This document shows, piece by piece, positions 58,321 through 64,000 of a stretch of 64,000 bases of DNA. Under the pieces are notes generated by a model. The model was not told the origin of the DNA and made no database searches. It worked only from the letters and a program-made list of their open reading frames with translations. How positions within the stretch are numbered: the first letter of the stretch is position 1; each line of letters begins with the position of its first letter. Location of the stretch: contig NC_080418.1 of NCBI RefSeq assembly GCF_029873635.1, forward strand, positions 150,839,748-150,903,747, given 5' to 3'. Position numbers and translations under genes: made by a program. This stretch comes from Malania oleifera (Eukaryota; Streptophyta; Magnoliopsida; Santalales; Ximeniaceae).

Positions 58321-58744
58321 GTCCCAACCTTCTGTGTAACAATTCTGGTTGATTCTTCAATCTCATGGCATTTGCATAGATTTGATTTTCCTCTTCAAAA
58401 TAATAGTAGAGCCCTTCCATTCTACTTACTCCAATCACCCTCTTGGTGCTAAAGTCTTGCAAAATACATCTGTTTGGGAAAAATGTTACAGAACACTTTA
58501 AATCTCGGGTAATTCTACTAATTGATTCTAAATTGCAGGTGTAAACTTTGGTAAGAAAAGGACATCCTTCAGCACAATATTTTGATTTAGTTGGATATTT
58601 CCAACACAATCAACTTGTGACTTTCTTCCATCAGGTAGTGTAACTTGTGAAATAGATTTTCTTGGATTTTGCATTTTAATTTGAATATGATACAACATGG
58701 TCAGATGCTCCACTATCCAGAATCTAATTTCAGAACAAGAAATT
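58313..58744 (-). pseudogene. Copia protease and GAG-pre-integrase domain (minus strand)
   Basis: Protease motif DSGASDH (complement of about 58698-58718) is intact. It continues KSISQVTLPDGRKSQVDCVGNI with LKDVLFLPKF, then YYFEEENQIYANAMRLKNQPELLHRRLGH, the pre-integrase zinc-binding start. Two frame changes separate these parts. Confidence 0.87.
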
Positions 58745-59757
58745 TTACCAACAAAGTTTACGGTTAGGTGTTCCTTGTTTCTCTCGGGTGAGTATGACCA
58801 TCAACTGATCAAACTGAGTTTGGGATAACCCAGATGGGTTAAGAATAATCTGTTGTTGGCTTGCTTGGTATTGAGGATCTACTTCCTTCCCCTTAGTTTT
58901 TGTCACTACTACATTAATGGATGTCTTTGCTTGAACGTTATTCTTCTTCCCTTGCCAATTTGGAGGATACCCGACAATCTCAAAAAAATTCTCTTTTGTG
59001 TAACTTGTCTTCTTACAGTGTTCACACTTTGATCTTTTGTTTGGATCTCGATTCTTTTCCCCAGTATAAACTTTGAAAGTTGTTGCCTCCACAATTGGCC
59101 TTATCATCATCGCCTCTTCTGAACTTAATAAAGAGTAAGCAATTGTTAAGGATGGTAATGGATCTTTACAGAGAATGTTCGATCTTACCACACCATAGGA
59201 ATCATTCAACCCCATTAGAAACTGTTGCAGCTTCTCTTCTTCTTTTTCCCTAACCAAGATTCCACCATACAACTTGCACATCCTCGTCCATGAGACTTGG
59301 AAAAACTATCAAGTTGATCCCAAAGTCCCTTCATTTTTGTATAGTAAGCTGAGATTGTCAACTCACCATGTTTAGTGTTGACGATTTCTCTTTTCAGTTC
59401 TTCAATATGAGGCCCACTTCCTTATGAAAACCTTTCTTCTAGATCTCTCCAGACGTAATAAGCAGTGTCATGGTATGCCACATTGTTATATAACTCCTCG
59501 TTGAGTGAGTTTAACAACCATGCAACCACCATTGCATTGCAAGTTTGCCAGTCGTCCTCTTCTGAATCTCCTTCTTCTGGTTTTGGTAATTTTCCATTCA
59601 CAAATACCAATTTGTGTTTTGATCGTAGAGCATTGACAACAGCTCTCCTCCATGTTGAATAGTTGGTCCCCTTTAGTGGATGAGACACCAACAAGTCACC
59701 TGTGTCAATGGAACAACAAACAGCAAAGCAAAAGATTTTTTCCCTTACTTCAGCCCA
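58745..59757 (-). pseudogene. Copia gag (minus strand, 5' end cut)
   Basis: 59422-59757 reads LLVSHPLKGTNYSTWRRAVVNALRSK, the N-terminal gag motif of plant copia elements, then EEDDWQTCNAMVVAWLLNSL. 58745-59281 continues EEEKLQQFLMGLNDSYGVVRSNIL and a degenerate zinc knuckle, CEHCKKTSYTKENFFEIVGYPP, in which His and the last Cys have become Tyr and Phe. The first residues before GDLLVSHPL are lost at the junction with the plus-strand copia LTR near 59757. Confidence 0.9.
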
Positions 59758-59969
59758 CATTTATTTCCTTATATTTCAATTCATTATTTTGTATAGTTAG
59801 CATATATTTAGTTTACATGTATAGGGCTTAACAGATTATAGTTTACTTGTCTAGGGCTAGAATCATGCTAGAACTTATTTACTTTCCATGTGTAGCATTC
59901 TTGTGAGGTATATATATAATATACAGAACTCAAGGCCAACTCATTTGGCCATTCACAAAATATTTGACA
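59758..59969 (+). mobile_element. 5' LTR (partial) of plus-strand copia
   Basis: About 210 bp ending CAAAATATTTGACA, with TATA-like tatatataatata (about 59910-59922), directly followed by a primer-binding site. The start of the LTR is missing where it meets the minus-strand copia gag, so one of the two copia elements was truncated. Confidence 0.75.
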
Positions 59970-59982
59970 TAGTATCAGAGCC
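59970..59982 (+). promoter_or_regulatory. Primer-binding site of plus-strand copia
   Basis: TAGTATCAGAGCC, one base off TGGTATCAGAGCC, abutting the LTR end. Again a G to A change. Confidence 0.85.
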
Positions 59983-60115
59983 AGCCGACTGCTAGGTTTT
60001 TTTTTCCCCTTCAATTTTTGTCTTCTTGGTTTCATGGCTGTTGGGGTTTTGTTTTATCTTCTGGAATTTTTTCTCGGTTCTTTCGGTACTTCTGTGGCTG
60101 CGTGGTTGTCGACAC

Positions 60116-60410
60116 AGCAAGTTTCTGGGTTGCCATTTATTCCTCTAGTTTATGTCCTTGTGATTCTTGGCAAGCAGGCAACAGTTTTCTGTTGCTGTTT
60201 GTGACTTTCGGCAAGGAGGCACAACAAGTTTCTGGTTTGCCAATTATTTCTCCAGTTTCTGTTGCTGTTTGTGACTCTCGGAAAGCAGGCTTGTGACTTT
60301 CGCCAAGCAGGCACAACAGTTTTCTGGTTTGCCACTTATTTCTCCAGTTTCTGTTGTTTTTTGTGACTCTTGGAAAGCAGACAACAACTTTCTGTTGCTG
60401 TTTCTGGCAC
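60116..60410 (+). repeat. Degenerate repeats in copia leader
   Basis: gtttctggtttgcca(a/c)ttatttctccagtttctgttg and tttgtgactYt(c/t)gg(a/c)aagcaggc recur four to five times, in units of roughly 60-110 bp. No frame continues into gag. Confidence 0.82.
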
Positions 60411-60639
60411 ATATCTTCTCGGCACAGCAGAATTTTGGTTGAAGATTTAATTTTTAGTGCAATTTTTTCGTTCAAGATTTAATTTTTTAGTGCAGGGAGG
60501 TTGTTCTTGGCTTTTCTTTATACCTGCATTGTTTATTTTGGGCTTCTGGATTTTCTAGTGGTCTGTTTCTTTCGGCACAGTCTGTTTTTTTGGGGCTTGT
60601 CGATTTTCTCCATTTTTTAGCATGGACTTTGCACCTGTG

Positions 60640-61560
60640 TGCCAAGTTTATGGGCAACAATTATTCTACGTGGGCTTTTCAGTTTAAACTTGTCCTGAAG
60701 GGAAAAAAATCTTTGGGGTCATATTGATGGCACAGATTGTGCACCCAATCCTGATAAATCCAAGGAGCTCGCAGCTTGTCCTTCATGGGCTGTGCTTGAT
60801 GCTCAAATTATGTCTTGGCTTCTTGGCTCGGTTGAGCTACATATTGTTCCCAACTTGCGACCTTATCGCACCCCGCTCAATATATGTGGACTTGTTTAAA
60901 AATAGTATATCTTCAAGATAACGGTGCCCGTCATTTTCAGTGAAAGCATGTGATTGCCATGTTTCAACATGACAATCGTTCCATCTAAGACTATTATTCG
61001 GGGTTTCTGACTCTTTGGAATGAATATTCTAATCTGGTTACTGCGGATGTTCTTGTGGCTTCTCTTCCCATTATTTAAGGTCTTCACGATACTAGTCGTT
61101 GTGATTAGTTTCTTATGAAACTTCGCCCCGAGTATGAATCTGTTAGTTAGTCTCTGCTAAATCACTTTCCTGTTCCTTCTCTAGATGTTTGTTTTGATGA
61201 GTTACTTCATGAAAAACAACGGCTTAGTACTCAAGTTACTTTGGCACAATCTCATGGTTGTTCCGGGTCTGTCCTTGTGGCTTATTCTGCTCAACGATGA
61301 GGACCGCCTGCGCATTCTAGCACTTTGCTGTTTTTTTGTTGCAAAGAATTTAGACATATTGCTGCTAATTGTTCCAAGAAATTCTGCTCTTATTGCAAGA
61401 AGAAGTGTCATATTATCAAACAATGTCGTATCTGCCCGCAGAATCGTCAGGCCCAGGAATTCCAGACTTTGTAGTGTACCCCCCACAGTGATGTTTTCGG
61501 CTCCTGGCTCTTCTTCAGGTGACTTCTCTGTTCGTGCACCTCCTCTAACGAATTACTGCA
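60640..61560 (+). pseudogene. gag of plus-strand copia (broken)
   Basis: Preserved pieces across frames: NNYSTWAFQFKLVLKGK (about 60654-60710), then a diverged middle with FLMKLRPEYE (about 61111-61140) and a C-terminal zinc-knuckle region FCCKEFRHIAANC followed by CSYCKKKCHIIKQC (61335-61430). Frameshifts and TAG/TAA stops throughout. Confidence 0.83.
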
Positions 61561-62180
61561 CACCCAAAATGGTGCAACAAATACTAATTTCGGCATTATC
61601 AGAAATGGGCCTCCAAGGTAACAATTCTACTAATCTCTAGTATGTGGACTCGGGTGCCTTGAATCACATGACGAATAATCCCACTATGTTGTCTCATATT
61701 CAGCCCTACGTTGGTCAATCTGCTATTCATACTGCCAATGGCAGTTCTTTGCCAATAGCTGCTGTTGGAGATGCCTCGTCTAAGTTCACTAATGTGTTTC
61801 TTGCTCCTCAACTTTCTACGAATCTTATTTTTGTTGGTCAATTAGTTGATAACAATTGTGCTATTAATTTTTCTGGTAATGGTTGTGTTGTGCAGGGCTA
61901 GGTAACGGGGGAGCCAATCACGAAGGGACCTAAAGTGGGGTGCTTGTTTCCATTACTTTTGCCTATTCCAGCACGTTCTCCAGTTTCTTCTATTAAGTCT
62001 TTTGCTTGTAATAATGTCTCAGATCTTAGTATGGTGTGGCATCGTCATTTAGGGCATCCCAATAATTAGATCTTATCTTATGTTTTGAACTTTGGTTTAC
62101 TTGGTAATAAACAACGTTCTTCTTAATCTCTTGAGTGTGCCTCTCGCAAACTTGGTAAAAGCAAAACTCTTCCCTTCCCT
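61561..62180 (+). pseudogene. Protease and GAG-pre-integrase of plus-strand copia
   Basis: YVDSGALNHMTNNPTML has the catalytic D-S-G; the Trp normally preceding YVDSG is TAG (61638). It continues SAIHTANGSSLPIAAVGDAS, TNVFLAPQLSTNLIFVGQL, then SDLSMVWHRHLGHPNN (about 62010-62065), the pre-integrase HxxxH motif. Stops at 61638, 61899 and near 62069. Confidence 0.9.
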
Positions 62181-63172
62181 TTGAATGCTAGTAGAGCTTC
62201 TCAGTGTTTTGAGCTTATCCATATTGATGTTTGGGGACCTTCCTCGGTTAGTTCACATGAAATATTTAAATACTATGTGACTTTCATTGATGATCATAGC
62301 ATATTTACTTGGGTCTACTTTCTTCGCTCTAAATATGAGGTTTTTGTACTTTCACTGAGTTTTTAGCTTATGTTGACAATCAATTTTCTGCTTCTATTAA
62401 GACACTACGCACATATTCTAGTGGTGAATATGTGCCTAATGAGTTTTAGGCATTTTTGGCTTCTAAAGGCATTATTCATCAACATTCTTGTCCTACTACT
62501 CCCCAATAGAATGGAGTAGCCGAACGCAAAAATCGTCATCTCCTAGATGTGGTCCGTACTCTCTTGTTGGAATCCTTTGTTCCATCCTTGTTCTGGGTTG
62601 AGGCTTTGAAAAGTGCTACTTACTTGATTAATCGTTTACCTTCTCAAGTCCTACTCATGGAGTCTCCCTATTTCCGTTTATTTGCTAAGCAACCTAGTTA
62701 CGATAACCTCTGTGCCTTTGGTTGTGTATGTTTTGTTCATTTACCTCCTCATGAGCAACATAAATTATCTGCTCAATATGTTCAATGTGCATTCTTGGGA
62801 TACAATGTGTGTCAAAAGGGATTTGTTTGCTATGATCCTACATTACATCGTACACGCATTTCTAGGAATGTTATTTTCTTTGAAAATCAACATTTCTTTC
62901 CCGTGTCCTCTGTACCCTCCTCTCCTACTGTGATTCTCCTTTCCTTTGAGGAGCACTTCTCGGATCCTCATCCATTCAGTTCTCGTTTTAAACCAGATAT
63001 TGTGTATACGCGGCGCCCCCACCCACATTCTCTTCCGATAGCTCATCTGATATCTGATCCTACTACACTCGAGATTCGGTCTATTGCAGCACCTTTAGAG
63101 CCTTTGGTATGTTGCTCTTCTCGAGTGCCTGTACCCCCGGGACAGATATGGGTTTCCCTCTTCAAGTTCTAG
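62181..63172 (+). pseudogene. Integrase of plus-strand copia (broken)
   Basis: Core: FELIHIDVWGPSSVSSHEIFK (given in part) with the first catalytic Asp and FIDDHSIFTWVYFL. The second Asp motif (usually TDSGGEY) reads TYSSGEY near 62409-62430, so that Asp is Tyr. NGVAERKNRHLLD carries the Glu; before it TPQ-stop is a CAG to TAG change (62507). C-terminal part: KSATYLINRLPSQVL, FGCVCFVHLPPHE and FLGYNVCQKGFVCYDP. It would insert element DNA into the genome but is not functional. Confidence 0.92.
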
Positions 63173-63229
63173 TAACTCTGTTTCAGCTCTTATTGCTGCA
63201 TTGTCCAATTTAGATATTCCCACTTCCTA

Positions 63230-64000
63230 CTCACACACTGCCAAGCATGATTGTTGGCGACAAGTTATGTAGGAAGAAATTGCCGCTCTAGAGGCCAATC
63301 ACACCTGGGACATTAAGCCTTGTCCTCCCGCCATTGTTCCTCTAGGTTGTAAATGGGTTTACTCGGTCAAGATCCGATCTGGTGGAAGTCTGGATCATTA
63401 AGAGCTTGCCTTGTTGCACTTGCGAATAATCAAGAATATGGTGTCAATTATGAAGAGACCTTTGCTCCTATGGCTAAGATGACTACTGTTCGTACGATTC
63501 TAGCTATTGTTGCTTCTAGTGAGTGGCCGCTACATCAGATGGATGTCAAGAATGCTTTTCTTTACGGGGATCTTAAAGAGCGTATTTATATGAAGCCACC
63601 CTTGGGCTTGTTTCCCTCTCCGACTTCACATGTGTGTAAGCTTCGTCATTCTCTTAATGGTCTCAAACAAGCTCTAAGGGTCTAGTTTGATAAATTCCGC
63701 ACCACTTTATTACAATTTTCATTCAAGCGGAGCAAGTATGACACTTCATTGTTTCTTCGGAAATCAGACATGGGTATTGTTGTTCTTTTGGTTTATGTTG
63801 ATGATATTGTGATTACTGGTTCCTATTCTGCTTTACTTGCTCAGGTCAAGACTCATCTCTCAGAGTTCTTTCATATGAAAGATCTTGGGTCTCTCACATA
63901 TTTTCTTGGTCTTGAGGTGAATTGTAGTCCCTCAAGTATTTCACTCAATCAACATAAGTATGCTAGTGACTTGGTGCCCACAGCTGGCCTTTAGAAGGGT
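63230..64000 (+). pseudogene. Reverse transcriptase of plus-strand copia (runs off window)
   Basis: Begins WRQVM-stop-EEIAALEANHTWDI (stop at 63270, CAG to TAG) and GCKWVYSVKIRSGGSLD; a frame change follows, then YGVNYEETFAPMAKMTTVRTIL, LHQMDVKNAFLYGDLKERIYM, LRHSLNGLKQALRV-stop (63683, expected Trp) and VVLLVYVDDIVITG (catalytic YVDD), DLGSLTYFLGLEV. RNase H and the 3' LTR lie beyond 64000. A different lineage from the minus-strand copia, judging by divergence at nearly every motif. Confidence 0.93.

Noticed and set aside
60137..60475. 112-residue minus-strand open frame
   Set aside because: It is antisense to the repeated copia leader; its repeats follow the DNA repeats and no gene signals are present.

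Overview
The window is nuclear DNA from a seed plant, most likely a eudicot with a repeat-rich genome. It is AT-rich and carries no prokaryotic features. Almost everything recognisable is decayed retrotransposon: Ty3/gypsy elements of chromovirus (Tekay/Del-like) type with 2-3 kb LTRs, Ty1/copia elements, tRNA-derived SINEs and one miniature TRIM element. Only one piece of a host gene is recognisable, a likely first exon of the mitochondrial branched-chain 2-oxoacid dehydrogenase E1-beta subunit (54673-54830).

Layout. 1-2908: AT-rich DNA with a possible copia LTR. 2926-3370: SINE with an exact 17-bp target duplication. 4156-6496: a second SINE (minus strand) split by a solo gypsy LTR. 6817-11532: two related LTRs head to head, forming an inverted repeat with ~1.45-kb arms. 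11533-24441: a broken plus-strand gypsy (G1: gag, protease, pol C-terminus, 3' LTR) with nested LTRs and a TRIM in its gag-protease region, and another solo LTR in its 3' LTR. 24442-30375: a minus-strand gypsy (G2: RT, protease, gag, PBS, LTR), its LTR split by another solo LTR. 30376-38500: more nested or partial LTRs, including one 2.46-kb solo LTR. 38995-39154: SINE. 39261-41333: solo Sirevirus-like LTR. 41589-46228: plus-strand gypsy (G3: LTR, PBS, gag, protease, half an RT) sitting in a CATA/CATG-rich low-complexity tract. 47117-49452 and 50676-53142: two more solo LTRs. 53520-54050: degenerate ~120-bp repeats. 54673-54830: the host exon. 55740-59757: minus-strand copia. 59758-64000: plus-strand copia running off the window.

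How the parts relate. Seven LTRs have TG...CA-type ends and matching 5-bp target duplications (one of them 4/5) with no internal region, so they are solo LTRs left by LTR-LTR recombination. Their nesting gives relative ages. The coding remnants carry many in-frame stops, and a large share are CAG to TAG or CTGG to CTAG changes, which fits deamination at methylated CHG sites. No element here looks able to move on its own.

No new protein-coding system was found. The most interesting signal is in the regulatory half of the LTRs. Several unrelated LTR families independently carry clustered short palindromic, mostly CpG- or GC-rich motifs just upstream of a TATA box (TCGTCGACGA; GGGCGACCGAACC; GTGGGGCCCAC; AGGTGACTGTCACCT). 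Two gypsy families place a 13-bp-arm hairpin directly after a (TA)n tract. Nearly all gypsy LTRs, whatever their family, share two conserved modules, one with CTTCGGGCCGCACAACC and one with TTACTGAG-TGTCTCACCC next to a splice-acceptor-like TTTCAGG.
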